A stretch of 64,000 nucleotides of DNA, taken from the NCBI RefSeq assembly GCF_947502065.1, contig NZ_CANMYE010000005.1, positions 327,601 through 391,600 on the forward strand, read 5' to 3'. Below are positions 1 to 8,650 of this stretch, one piece after another; positions within the stretch are counted from its first letter, which is position 1, and every line of letters begins with the position of its first letter. Origin of the DNA: an uncultured Pseudoteredinibacter sp. GTDB lineage: Bacteria; Pseudomonadota; Gammaproteobacteria; Pseudomonadales; Cellvibrionaceae. The notes below the pieces were generated by a model, which saw only the letters and a program-made list of their open reading frames with translations, searched no databases and was not told the origin of the DNA. The position numbers and the translations under genes are program-made.

Positions 1-630
1 CTATTCCCAATTCGTCAGGCTATCGGTGAGGATCTCGCCGCATTAAAGCTAGCGCCAAAAGTTGATCGTGATGGTTTGTTTTTACGAATGGCAGGCTTAG
101 CTAAGCAGATTGATAATTTGCCGACCTTACCTAAGCGGGTGCCGATGGCTGAGCGCAACCATTCTATGGAAGAGCCGGTATTACCTGAAAACGTTACTTG
201 GCAGCATCGTATGCAGGGTTGGGCGACTTCGGTTTTCAATTATCTAAAAGGCTTTGTGCATATTCGTCGCAATCAACCGGTAAATGCGCTGTTGCCACCT
301 GAAGCGCAGGCTTATGTGAAGCTTAATTTACGTTTTATGATTGAGCGTGCGCAGCTGGCGATGTTGCGTGAGGAAAAAGTAATTTACGAAACTTCTATTC
401 AACAAGCTCGTGAGTGGCTACAAAATCAATTTCCACCAAATAGCCAAATCGAAGCTTTTATATTGGAATTAGATGATCTAGAAGGCCAGGAAATTATTGT
501 TCCGCTCCCAGATATAACTTCATCGCTTGAGCAGTTGCGTGTGTACATAGAGCGTTTGCATAAAGTGAAATCGACCCAGCCACAGCCTAATACTCAGTCT
601 CCGCAAGCAAGTGCGAGCGAGGAGGCTTAA
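1..630 (+). CDS. hemX: HemX family protein, C-terminal part (runs in from the window edge)
   Basis: The frame is open from base 1, so the gene starts upstream and about 209 C-terminal residues are visible. The segment with VKLNLRFMIERAQLAMLRE followed by YETSIQQAREWLQNQF matches the conserved C-terminal region of HemX proteins, which are membrane-anchored and of uncertain role; they are often annotated as a uroporphyrinogen-III C-methyltransferase domain although the enzymatic part is absent. The last residues are a Gln/Pro/Ser-rich tail. hemY follows after 2 bases, as in the hemC-hemD-hemX-hemY operons of gammaproteobacteria. The N-terminal membrane anchor lies outside the window. Confidence 0.85.
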   Translation, partial: LFPIRQAIGEDLAALKLAPKVDRDGLFLRMAGLAKQIDNLPTLPKRVPMAERNHSMEEPVLPENVTWQHRMQGWATSVFNYLKGFVHIRRNQPVNALLPPEAQAYVKLNLRFMIERAQLAMLREEKVIYETSIQQAREWLQNQFPPNSQIEAFILELDDLEGQEIIVPLPDITSSLEQLRVYIERLHKVKSTQPQPNTQSPQASASEEA

Positions 631-632
631 TA

Positions 633-1883
633 ATGAAATTTCGTTGGAAGTTCAAATTATTGGTTTTACTGGCAATAATTGCCGGTGTTTTCTATCTCGA
701 TTATTTAGTGCAACACGATAGTGGCTATGTACTGATCGCCTTCGGTAACATCAGTATCGAGATGAGCTTTTGGTTTACCGTCATTTTAGTCGTGGCGGCT
801 CTTTTGCTTGCGCGTTGGACTGCAAAGTTATCAAAAGGAAGTGTAAGTCTCGTCAAAAAAAGCACCGGCTTTATTCTCTTTGGTAGCGCCGCTGCAGCCC
901 AAAAGCGTGCCGAGAAAGGCTTGGTAGAATTCATCGAAGGCGATTTTAAATCTGCCCGTAAAGATCTATTGAAATCAGCCCACAATGTTCAAGCCCCTGT
1001 ACTTAATTATTTGGCGGCCGCGCGCAGTGCTCATGAGTTAGGTGATGAGAATCAAGCGAACGAGCTTCTGCTAAAAGCCGAAGAAGTGGCTTCAGAAGAT
1101 AGCTTGGCTATTATCATCACTCAGGCGCGCATTCAGTTCTCAGCTAAGAAGTATGAGCAGTGTGTGGCGACTTTAGAGAAGGCTCGCAAGATTTCACCGA
1201 AAAATGTTTTGGTGCTGGAATACCTTCGAAATGTCTACACAGAATTGGAAGATTGGGAGTCTCTAGAGCGCCTATTGCCAGAATTAAATCGCCATAAGGT
1301 GGGCAGTGAAGAAGAACGTTTGGCTTTGTCGGATAAATTGTATTTAGCGTTGATTGATTTGGCCGGTGAGCAAGCAAGCCGTATGCAAACCAAAAACGCC
1401 ATCGCTAAATTGCAGGAAGTTTGGGAAGACCTGCCTAAGGATGTAAAGAAGCGTCCGGCGATGGTTATGGCTTATACCCAGCAGTTGCGGCGCTACGATG
1501 GCGATGCGATTGCCGAAAACTTGTTGCGCCGTCATTTGCAGAAAGATTGGCAGAGTAATCTTATCTCCCTCTATGGTTTGCTAGCCGGCGAAGATTTGGA
1601 TCGTCAGCTTATACAGGCCGAAAACTGGCTAAAGCAACGCCCTGCAGATGCGGCTTTGTTGCTAAGCTGTGCGCGCCTAAGCTTGCGCAATGAGCTGTGG
1701 GGCAAGGCGAAAGAGTATTACCAAAATTCCATCAAGCAAAAACCAAGCGCAGAAGCCTGTGCGGAGCTTGGTCGTCTATTGGCTGCAATGGGTGAACATG
1801 AGCTGAGCACTCAGTATTATCAGCAGGGCTTAAAAAGCGCTGCTAATGTGCAATCTCAGCTTCCCCTCCCTAAGCCAGCTTAA
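633..1883 (+). CDS. hemY: HemY, membrane-anchored TPR protein of the heme operon
   Basis: A 416-residue protein with two N-terminal membrane segments (about residues 6-24 and 42-62), then a soluble, helical TPR-rich region. This is the architecture of proteobacterial HemY, a protein conserved in heme operons whose precise role is not settled; it is unrelated to the Bacillus HemY oxidase. It begins 2 bases after hemX, so the two are almost certainly co-transcribed and translationally coupled. Length matches the family. A perfect hairpin follows the stop codon and probably ends the operon. Confidence 0.88.
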   Translation: MKFRWKFKLLVLLAIIAGVFYLDYLVQHDSGYVLIAFGNISIEMSFWFTVILVVAALLLARWTAKLSKGSVSLVKKSTGFILFGSAAAAQKRAEKGLVEFIEGDFKSARKDLLKSAHNVQAPVLNYLAAARSAHELGDENQANELLLKAEEVASEDSLAIIITQARIQFSAKKYEQCVATLEKARKISPKNVLVLEYLRNVYTELEDWESLERLLPELNRHKVGSEEERLALSDKLYLALIDLAGEQASRMQTKNAIAKLQEVWEDLPKDVKKRPAMVMAYTQQLRRYDGDAIAENLLRRHLQKDWQSNLISLYGLLAGEDLDRQLIQAENWLKQRPADAALLLSCARLSLRNELWGKAKEYYQNSIKQKPSAEACAELGRLLAAMGEHELSTQYYQQGLKSAANVQSQLPLPKPA

Positions 1884-1891
1884 TGTCATAA

Positions 1892-1915
1892 TTGGGTGGC
1901 CGATTGGCCACCCAA
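1892..1915 (+). terminator. Hairpin at the end of the hemX-hemY operon
   Basis: A perfect 10-bp stem (TTGGGTGGCC pairing with GGCCACCCAA) with a 4-base loop starts 9 bases after the hemY stop. The following T-rich stretch is not a clean U-run, so it may act as a terminator or as an mRNA-stabilising hairpin. Confidence 0.6.
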
Positions 1916-2050
1916 GCCTAAATTGTTCTTTTCTGACGTAAATATTTTCTTTTTTGCAGATCTTGGCGTATGTTTAATACTAAGCCTTCGTTGATTTCGT
2001 TTGTTTAAAACGAAGGTGTTGCTTTGGTTTTCTGAGCGCTGATTTGCATT

Positions 2051-3946
2051 ATGTTAAGACCTTTAGCCAGTGGTATCTTATGCTTCCTGATTGGGATTAT
2101 ATGGGGAGGGAGCGTTCATGCTGAGAGTTTGACAGAGTTAATTGAGCGTTTAGAAGTGAGGCGTTTGCAGATGGATTTTGACGCTGATGTTCGAATTCAG
2201 CTTGAGTCAAAATTTGATGAATACCCTCAGTTGCCATCTGCCAAGCAGGCGCATTATCTATTACTTTTGCAAGATTCCCAGCTCCGCTCTGGTGAAATTA
2301 AACAGTCTCTAAGTACTCGTGAAAAGATCAAGCCTCTAGAGCAGTTGTTTCCATCCAAACACTTTACTCTTTATAGCCTGATGCTTGAAGGCATCGCAAA
2401 GGCCTATCTCAATGAAACATCTCAAGCACAGAAGATTTACGAAAGTTTGGCTGTAGAATCAAAAAATGAAGGCGATTACCTATTGTACTTTCATAGCCGC
2501 TTATCCCTAGGTGATTTGTTTACTGGCTTGAGAGAATTTAGCCAAGCCCTACTGCAATATAGTGAAGCTCAAAAAGTACTTGTTGAAACCCTTTTGCCTA
2601 CGCTTGAGGACAAAGAGCGTTATAGCAAAGAGGGTGAGATGAACTATCGCATTGGTTATGTCTATGGGCGAATGTTGCGGCATCAAGAGGCAATAGACTT
2701 TATCAGTGAGGCCTTGCGTTTAGACACTCTGGCAGGCAATCAGCGCAATGTCCGCTTTGATCTTTTTCGTCTAGCAGAAGAAAACCGTCAACTGGGAAAA
2801 ACAGATGAGGCCAAAGCTTATTACAATAAATTATTGCTTGCTGCGTTAGCTGGACCACACCCAGATGTCTATAGAGTGTTCGCGGCGAAAGTTGGCTTGG
2901 CGCGATTGTATATTGAAGAGGGTAATTCTCAGCAAGCGGCTATAAGTCTTGATGAGGCCTCAGATTACATGGAGGGGGTGGAGAATCGCCCGCTACTAAT
3001 GCGCTATCACCTTGCCCGCGCTCAACTGGCTTTATTACAAGGGCGACATGAAGATGCTGTGAAGGCGGCTGATTTATTTATAGATGTTGCTGGAACGGAG
3101 CAGTGGGACGATTTGGGGATAGCCGTTTACGAGGTGCTTGGGGCAGCTTACGAAGCCTTGGATCGACATCCAGAGTCATTATCATCGTTTCAAAAAATGC
3201 ATGAGCTCTATAGGAAAAGAAGTGATTATGCCCGGGTCATGGCCGCAGAGGTTGAGCGGGCACGTTTCGATTTTGAGCGTCGAGAATTAGAATTAAAAAG
3301 CCTATCTAGAGATAAAAAGATTGCTGAATTAAAGCTACAGTCTGCAGAAGTAAGGGCTGAGCTCGGGCGGGGTAGGCTGATAACGGCTGTGCTATTGATA
3401 GCCTCATTGTTGCTCCTAATTTTGATCTTGGTGTCAGGGCGCCGCCGCTTTAAGCGGCTGGCAGAGTGCGATGCCTTGACGGGGGTGAAGAATAGACGAG
3501 CTATTTTTGAATATGGAGAGAAGGCTTTTACTTCTCGTGGCCTGTTAAGCATCCTATTGATCGATATAGATTTTTTTAAGAGGATCAATGATAGCTTTGG
3601 TCATGGCTATGGGGATGAAATTCTTTGTGCAGTGGCCGAAATAGCTCGTGAACTTTGCGAACAGAATGTCGAATTCGGAAGGGTCGGTGGTGAAGAGTTT
3701 CTGTTTGTTTTGCCGCGCAGGGGTCCAAGTGAGGTGAATGTCTTCGCTGAATTATTTATGAGCAAAATTCGGATGCTGAGATTACCTGATGGAAGTTCAT
3801 TAAGCTGCAGCGTGGGTATTAGTCAGTCAGGTGGTGAGATAAATGGCTTTATGGGGCTTATCGAGAAGGCTGATATCGCACTTTATAGTGCAAAACGAGC
3901 GGGTCGTGATCGAATTGTTAATTATTCATCTGAACTGAATAGCTAG
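2051..3946 (+). CDS. Exported TPR-repeat, transmembrane GGDEF diguanylate cyclase (first of a tandem pair)
   Basis: 631 residues: signal peptide (cleavage likely after VHA, about residue 24), a long TPR-like helical sensor region predicted to be periplasmic (about 30-420), a short coiled coil, one membrane helix (about 446-468) and a cytoplasmic GGDEF domain with an intact GGEEF signature near residue 546. It should make cyclic di-GMP from two GTP. The four residues at the position of the usual RxxD inhibitory site read EQNV, so product inhibition through the canonical I-site is not expected. The next gene on this strand is a close paralogue with the same layout. No ligand can be inferred. 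Confidence 0.85.
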   Translation: MLRPLASGILCFLIGIIWGGSVHAESLTELIERLEVRRLQMDFDADVRIQLESKFDEYPQLPSAKQAHYLLLLQDSQLRSGEIKQSLSTREKIKPLEQLFPSKHFTLYSLMLEGIAKAYLNETSQAQKIYESLAVESKNEGDYLLYFHSRLSLGDLFTGLREFSQALLQYSEAQKVLVETLLPTLEDKERYSKEGEMNYRIGYVYGRMLRHQEAIDFISEALRLDTLAGNQRNVRFDLFRLAEENRQLGKTDEAKAYYNKLLLAALAGPHPDVYRVFAAKVGLARLYIEEGNSQQAAISLDEASDYMEGVENRPLLMRYHLARAQLALLQGRHEDAVKAADLFIDVAGTEQWDDLGIAVYEVLGAAYEALDRHPESLSSFQKMHELYRKRSDYARVMAAEVERARFDFERRELELKSLSRDKKIAELKLQSAEVRAELGRGRLITAVLLIASLLLLILILVSGRRRFKRLAECDALTGVKNRRAIFEYGEKAFTSRGLLSILLIDIDFFKRINDSFGHGYGDEILCAVAEIARELCEQNVEFGRVGGEEFLFVLPRRGPSEVNVFAELFMSKIRMLRLPDGSSLSCSVGISQSGGEINGFMGLIEKADIALYSAKRAGRDRIVNYSSELNS

Positions 3947-3998
3947 CTGTTCAAAAACTAGCTCTTTTAGACGGGTTTGAAGTTCATCTCTCGCGCTC

Positions 3999-4017
3999 AG
4001 TTCCTTGGAACTTTTTT
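3999..4017 (+). terminator. Rho-independent terminator after the first GGDEF gene
   Basis: AGTTCC and GGAACT form a short compact hairpin followed directly by a run of T, about 50 bases after the stop at 3946. It separates the two paralogous cyclase genes into independent transcription units. The rest of the 291-base gap (to 4237) shows no further gene. Confidence 0.6.
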
Positions 4018-4237
4018 GTTACTTTCTTTTGCGTTCTCTTGCCCATTTCTAAGCCTTTGTTCTGTATTGCGTTTCTCCTTCAGCTAAGTGCTTGCCACTT
4101 TCTTTCCTATAGGCTTAAGTTTAAGGGTGTAAGCCCAAGATAGCCTGTTCATTCCAATGACTTAGGCGTGAAGAGGCTTACGTAGAGCTGGCCGTTGAGT
4201 CATTCTTCGCTTAAAAACCTGAAAGCTGGATTGCGAG

Positions 4238-6154
4238 ATGAGTTTTTATCTTTCAAGACAAGTTCTTTGTCTAATATTCCCCTTGCTCTTATCGTTATCG
4301 TCAATGGCCGAGACTCTATCGGAGGTAGTGGCTCGCCTAGAGGCAAAGCGCCTTGATATGAGCTTTGAAGATGAAGAGCGCGTTCTGCTTGAATCTTTTG
4401 GCGATCAATATGAACAACTCCCCATTAAAGAGCAGCTAAATTACCTAGTTCTCTTGCAGGATGCTCAAGCTCGCTCCAGTGAGGTGTCTAAATCCTTAAT
4501 TACTCGTGAGCTTTTTAAACAGAAAAGCAGAGGTGTTGAAGGTGTAGAAGATTTGAAACGCTACAGTTTGCACTGCGAGACAATAGCCTACGCTTACTTA
4601 CAGAAAATTGATAAGACCATTGCGCTGGTTAACCAACTAATTGAAATTTCTCGAGCGCAGGGTGATCCCTTGCTGGAATTTCACGGTTTGTTAAAACTTG
4701 GCGATAACTACGCCGGTGAAGGAAAGTTTAGTAAAGCCTTAAAGCAATTTTCATTGGCAAAAGAGGTTTATAGTAAGCAGCTCGCATCGACACTGAGTGA
4801 GCGACATCGAAATAGTAAAGCCGGCGAATTAAGTTACAGGGTAGGGCATATATACGGACGCATGCTGCGTCACAATGAGGCAATAGTATATATAAAGGAA
4901 GCTCTGCGTTTAGATACTCTGGCAGGGAATCAAAGAAATATACGATTTGATTATTTTCGCCTCGCAGAGGAATACTATTTGCTTGGAGAATACGAAATTT
5001 CAGGCGCTTATTTTAATAAGCTTATTCAAGCATCGACCAACTTAATTGAAATTGATGTCTACAAGTTGTTTGCAGCACAGGTCGGCTTGGCGAGAGTTTA
5101 TATCGCTCAGAAGGATTATGACTCAGCTCAAAGTTATTTGGATTTGGCAACGCAGAGACTTGCTAGGATAGAAGATCGAACTTGGCTAATGCGCTACTAC
5201 ATAGCGACAGCTAACTTGTCCTTGAGTCAGGGGGATTTTAAAGAAGCTTTGCACCAGATAGATCATTTGGATAGCTTAAGTGAGTCTATTTACTGGTTCA
5301 ATATTGGTGCCAAGCGCCGGGAAATTGAGGCGCAAGCCTATGCTGGCTTGGGAATGCATAAAGAGTCGGCACTGGCTTATCAGAAGGTCGTTGAGCTAGA
5401 GAGGCAGAGGAACAATTATTTACGATTAATCAATGCGGAAGTTGAGAAAGCTCGTTTTGATTTTGAGTTGACCTCACTAAAAGTTGAAAGCCTTTCTAGA
5501 AAAAGCCAACTGACTGAGCTAAAACTGGAAGCTACGGAAGCGCGAGCCTCGAAATCGAGGGATCGTTTAGTTACTGCAATGTTGTTAATTGTATCGCTTT
5601 TAGTCATTGTGCTTATCTTGGTTGTTGGTCGCAGAAGATTGCGTCGCTTGGCTGATTATGATGCCCTGACAAGAGTACGCAATCGACGCGCCATAATGCG
5701 AGTGGCTGACGAAGCCATTGCTAAATTCGATGTATTGAGTGTACTAATAGTTGATGTGGATTTTTTTAAATTAATCAATGATAAGTACGGTCATGGACAA
5801 GGAGATAGGGTGCTTTTGGAGGTCGCAGCCATCGCTAAAAGACACTGCAACAAAGAGCAATATTTTGGTCGAATTGGCGGCGAAGAGTTCCTCTTTATCT
5901 TGCCGAAGCTCGCCTTGGCCGAAGCCTCTTTTTTTGCGCAAGAGTTTTCGGAAAAACTTAAGCAAATTACTTTACCAGATGGAGGTAAAGTTACGGCCAG
6001 TGTAGGGGTGTCGCAGTCTCATGGGCGGGGTGATAATTACAAGAGGCTTTTGGAGCAAGCGGATTTGGCACTCTATCGGGCAAAAGAAATGGGCCGCAAC
6101 CAAGTCTGTATTCAGCGCAGCCCAGATCAGCCAACCTTAGTATCGGCTGTGTGA
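4238..6154 (+). CDS. Exported TPR-repeat, transmembrane GGDEF diguanylate cyclase (second of a tandem pair)
   Basis: 638 residues with the same layout as the gene at 2051: signal peptide ending near SMA, TPR-like sensor, one membrane helix (about 447-466), GGDEF domain with GGEEF near residue 547. Many blocks are shared between the two, for example EALRLDTLAGNQRN and VEKARFDFE compared with VERARFDFE, so they arose by tandem duplication. The I-site position reads NKEQ, again without RxxD. The stop lies 5 bases from the end of the convergent ubiD gene. Divergence of the sensor regions suggests that the two copies answer different or differently tuned signals. Confidence 0.85.
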   Translation: MSFYLSRQVLCLIFPLLLSLSSMAETLSEVVARLEAKRLDMSFEDEERVLLESFGDQYEQLPIKEQLNYLVLLQDAQARSSEVSKSLITRELFKQKSRGVEGVEDLKRYSLHCETIAYAYLQKIDKTIALVNQLIEISRAQGDPLLEFHGLLKLGDNYAGEGKFSKALKQFSLAKEVYSKQLASTLSERHRNSKAGELSYRVGHIYGRMLRHNEAIVYIKEALRLDTLAGNQRNIRFDYFRLAEEYYLLGEYEISGAYFNKLIQASTNLIEIDVYKLFAAQVGLARVYIAQKDYDSAQSYLDLATQRLARIEDRTWLMRYYIATANLSLSQGDFKEALHQIDHLDSLSESIYWFNIGAKRREIEAQAYAGLGMHKESALAYQKVVELERQRNNYLRLINAEVEKARFDFELTSLKVESLSRKSQLTELKLEATEARASKSRDRLVTAMLLIVSLLVIVLILVVGRRRLRRLADYDALTRVRNRRAIMRVADEAIAKFDVLSVLIVDVDFFKLINDKYGHGQGDRVLLEVAAIAKRHCNKEQYFGRIGGEEFLFILPKLALAEASFFAQEFSEKLKQITLPDGGKVTASVGVSQSHGRGDNYKRLLEQADLALYRAKEMGRNQVCIQRSPDQPTLVSAV

Positions 6155-6159
6155 TTTTG

Positions 6160-7653
6160 TTAAATAAGTTTGTTGTCGCTTTCTGGTAGACGAATGCCAA
6201 GCTCATCCCACATGGCATCCACCTTATCTTTCACGGCTTGATCCATAGTAATGCTTACACCCCATTCACGATCGGTTTCACCGGGCCATTTATTGGTCGC
6301 ATCCATGCCCATTTTTGAACCTAAGCCTGAAACCGGCGAGGCAAAGTCCAAATAATCAATCGGCGTGTTTTCAACCATAGTGGTATCGCGTATAGGGTCC
6401 ATACGAGTGGTCATTGCCCAAATTACATCTTTCCAATCTCGAGCATTAACATCATCGTCGGTAACGATCACAAACTTGGTGTACATAAACTGGCGCAAGA
6501 AAGACCAGACCCCCATCATCACGCGCTTGGCATGACCAGGGTATTGCTTCTTCATCGTCACTACCGCTAGACGATAAGAACAGCCTTCTGGTGGCAAATA
6601 GAAATCGACTATTTCTGGAAACTGCTTTTGTAAAATAGGCACAAAAACTTCGTTCAGCGCCACTCCTAAAACGGCTGGCTCATCGGGTGGGCGGCCGGTG
6701 TAAGTGCTGTGGTAAATCGGATCTTTACGATGAGTAATCGTTTCTACCGTAAATACCGGGAAGCGATCGACTTCATTGTAATAACCCGTATGATCACCAT
6801 AGGGCCCTTCATCGGCCATATCATCGGGATAGATAAACCCTTCAAGTACATATTCAGCACTGGCGGGAACCTGCAAATCATTACTGATGGATTTACAGAC
6901 TTCCGTTTTATCGTCCCGCAGCAAGCCCGCAAATGCATACTCACTCAAAGTATCGGGTACCGGCGTTACTGCACCTAGAATCGTCGCAGGATCGGCGCCA
7001 AGGGCAACGCTGACCGGATAAGGCTCGCCCGGGTGCTTCTCTTGCCATTCGCGAAAATCTAAAGCACCACCGCGATGGCTCAACCAACGCATAATCAAAC
7101 GGTTTTTACTCAGCTTTTGCATGCGGTAAATACCCAGGTTCTGACGCTCTTTATTGGGGCCGCGAGTAATCACCAAAGGCCAAGTAATTAACGGCGCCGC
7201 ATCGCCAGGCCAGCAAGTTTGAATAGGAATCTCGTCAAGATTAACTTCATCACCTTGCTTAACAACTTGTTGGCAAGCGGCCTTACTCAACACCTTCGGC
7301 CCCATATTGAGTACCTTTTTGAAGATGGGCATCTTACTCCAAGCATCTTTCAAACCCTTGGGTGGCTCGGGCTCTTTCAAAAAGGCCAGCAATTTGCCGA
7401 CTTCTCTAAGGGCGTCAACACTTTCCTCGCCCATCCCCAAGGCAACCCGCTCAGGAGTACCAAATAGATTGGCCAAAACCGGAGTATCAAAACCTACCGG
7501 GTTTTCAAATAGCAGAGCTGGACCGCCGGCTCGCAAAGTGCGATCGCAAATCTCAGTCATTTCCAGATTAGGGTCTACCGGCGTATGGATGCGCTTAAGC
7601 TCGCCGCGTTTCTCCAGCAGCTTTATAAAATCGCGCAGGTCTTTGTATTTCAT
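6160..7653 (-). CDS. ubiD: UbiD, 3-polyprenyl-4-hydroxybenzoate decarboxylase
   Basis: 497 residues, the usual UbiD length. Family blocks are present: [10 protein letters not shown] near the N-terminus, [20 protein letters not shown], the [17 protein letters not shown] segment near the active site, and a C-terminal region with [10 protein letters not shown]. UbiD removes the carboxyl group of 3-octaprenyl-4-hydroxybenzoate in ubiquinone biosynthesis and depends on prenylated FMN supplied by UbiX, which is not in the window. The gene is monocistronic on the minus strand, convergent with the second GGDEF gene. The start at 7653 begins with [10 protein letters not shown], the common N-terminus of the family. 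Confidence 0.95.
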   Translation of the reverse strand: MKYKDLRDFIKLLEKRGELKRIHTPVDPNLEMTEICDRTLRAGGPALLFENPVGFDTPVLANLFGTPERVALGMGEESVDALREVGKLLAFLKEPEPPKGLKDAWSKMPIFKKVLNMGPKVLSKAACQQVVKQGDEVNLDEIPIQTCWPGDAAPLITWPLVITRGPNKERQNLGIYRMQKLSKNRLIMRWLSHRGGALDFREWQEKHPGEPYPVSVALGADPATILGAVTPVPDTLSEYAFAGLLRDDKTEVCKSISNDLQVPASAEYVLEGFIYPDDMADEGPYGDHTGYYNEVDRFPVFTVETITHRKDPIYHSTYTGRPPDEPAVLGVALNEVFVPILQKQFPEIVDFYLPPEGCSYRLAVVTMKKQYPGHAKRVMMGVWSFLRQFMYTKFVIVTDDDVNARDWKDVIWAMTTRMDPIRDTTMVENTPIDYLDFASPVSGLGSKMGMDATNKWPGETDREWGVSITMDQAVKDKVDAMWDELGIRLPESDNKLI

Positions 7654-7818
7654 GGTGTTACCGCAGTTAAAAGGCGTTAGAGAGGCCAGAAAAAGCTAAC
7701 TTTAACATGAAAGGCGCCTCTGTTAAGGTTTGTAGACTCTTTGCTGCACTGTCTTCTTGCAAGCGCAGTGGTAGTCAGTAGGGCCTAAGCAAACAATAAC
7801 AACAAAGGTAACTCTGCG

Positions 7819-8346
7819 ATGAAAAAAGTCCTAATGGCCAGTGTCGTAGCTGGCATCATCATGTTCTTCTGGGGTTTCGTATCTTGGACCGTACTCAGCT
7901 GGCACCAAGATGCCTCCCACCGCTTTAGCGACGAAGCTGCCATGGAAGCCAGCATCAAAGCCCAGGCACCAGAGGCTGGAATCTACTTCTTGCCCTTCGA
8001 AGAAGAAGGTTTCAAAGAAGGCGGCGCCTCAATGTTTGCCAGCATCGTCCCCGAATACCACCTCAACATGCCCGTCACACTAGGTGTTGGCCTATTGTGC
8101 TACATAGTCTCGGCCTTTCTTGTCTGCCTAGCCCTAAACATGACCTCAGGCCTCAGCTACGGGCAACGACTCGGCTACATCTGCCTAATAGGCCTAATCA
8201 TCGGCTTCGTTGGTCACTTTCCGTACTGGAACTGGATGAACTTCTCCACCCCTTATGTGCTGGTCATGATTGTCGATTCGGTAATCAGTTGGTTACTGGC
8301 TGGGCTGGTGATAGCTAAGTGGGTCGAGGGTAGGGTTCAAGAATAA
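7819..8346 (+). CDS. Unrecognised small inner-membrane protein
   Basis: 175 residues and no family recognised. Four hydrophobic helices are visible at about 4-26, 88-110, 118-140 and 148-168. A polar, acidic loop of about 60 residues follows the first helix (SDEAAMEAS and FEEEGFKEGG), probably exposed on one side of the membrane. An AAAGGT ribosome-binding site lies about 11 bases upstream. The coding strand is rich in A and C with few G at third positions, unlike most neighbours and similar to the first half of metY downstream. It could be a helper of transport or stress response, but nothing in the sequence proves a role. Confidence 0.7.
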   Translation: MKKVLMASVVAGIIMFFWGFVSWTVLSWHQDASHRFSDEAAMEASIKAQAPEAGIYFLPFEEEGFKEGGASMFASIVPEYHLNMPVTLGVGLLCYIVSAFLVCLALNMTSGLSYGQRLGYICLIGLIIGFVGHFPYWNWMNFSTPYVLVMIVDSVISWLLAGLVIAKWVEGRVQE

Positions 8347-8411
8347 TTAGCTAATAAGTTTAACAGCCGTTCTGTAAAAGGAGAGCTTAGAATTACAGCA
8401 TGCAGTTTGTA

Positions 8412-8527
8412 GATTTTAGTGAGGGCGGCTATTAGTCAGGAACCGTAGAGTGTCATGGACGACACGACTCGAGCGCCCTCGGATGGTTTAAGCGCGTTCC
8501 AGACTAATAGCCGCCCTCGCTAAAATC
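8412..8527. repeat. Long palindromic intergenic element, MITE-like or structured RNA
   Basis: Two 26-base arms (8412-8437 and 8502-8527) are inverted copies with a single mismatch that still allows a G-U pair. Inside them, GGAAC (8439-8443) pairs with GTTCC (8496-8500), and GTGTC (8450-8454) pairs with GACAC (8461-8465) around a 6-base loop. The whole is about 116 bp with no coding frame. It fills the 304-base gap between the membrane protein and metY. No target-site duplication is evident. Only one copy is in the window. The remainder of the gap holds only the metY leader. Confidence 0.75.
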
Positions 8528-8650
8528 GGCCCGAACCTACTGTCTCAATCGCAAATAACGACTATTCACCACCAAACTTGCCGAAGACGGCAGCAACAAT
8601 CACAATAGAGGGCTAAACAAAACAAACATAAAGTAAGCATTGGAGTTTAC

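Noticed and set aside
8528..8650. SAM riboswitch upstream of metY
   Set aside because: The leader lacks the conserved core and kink-turn pattern of a SAM riboswitch as far as can be judged by eye; only the palindromic element and a plain leader are visible.
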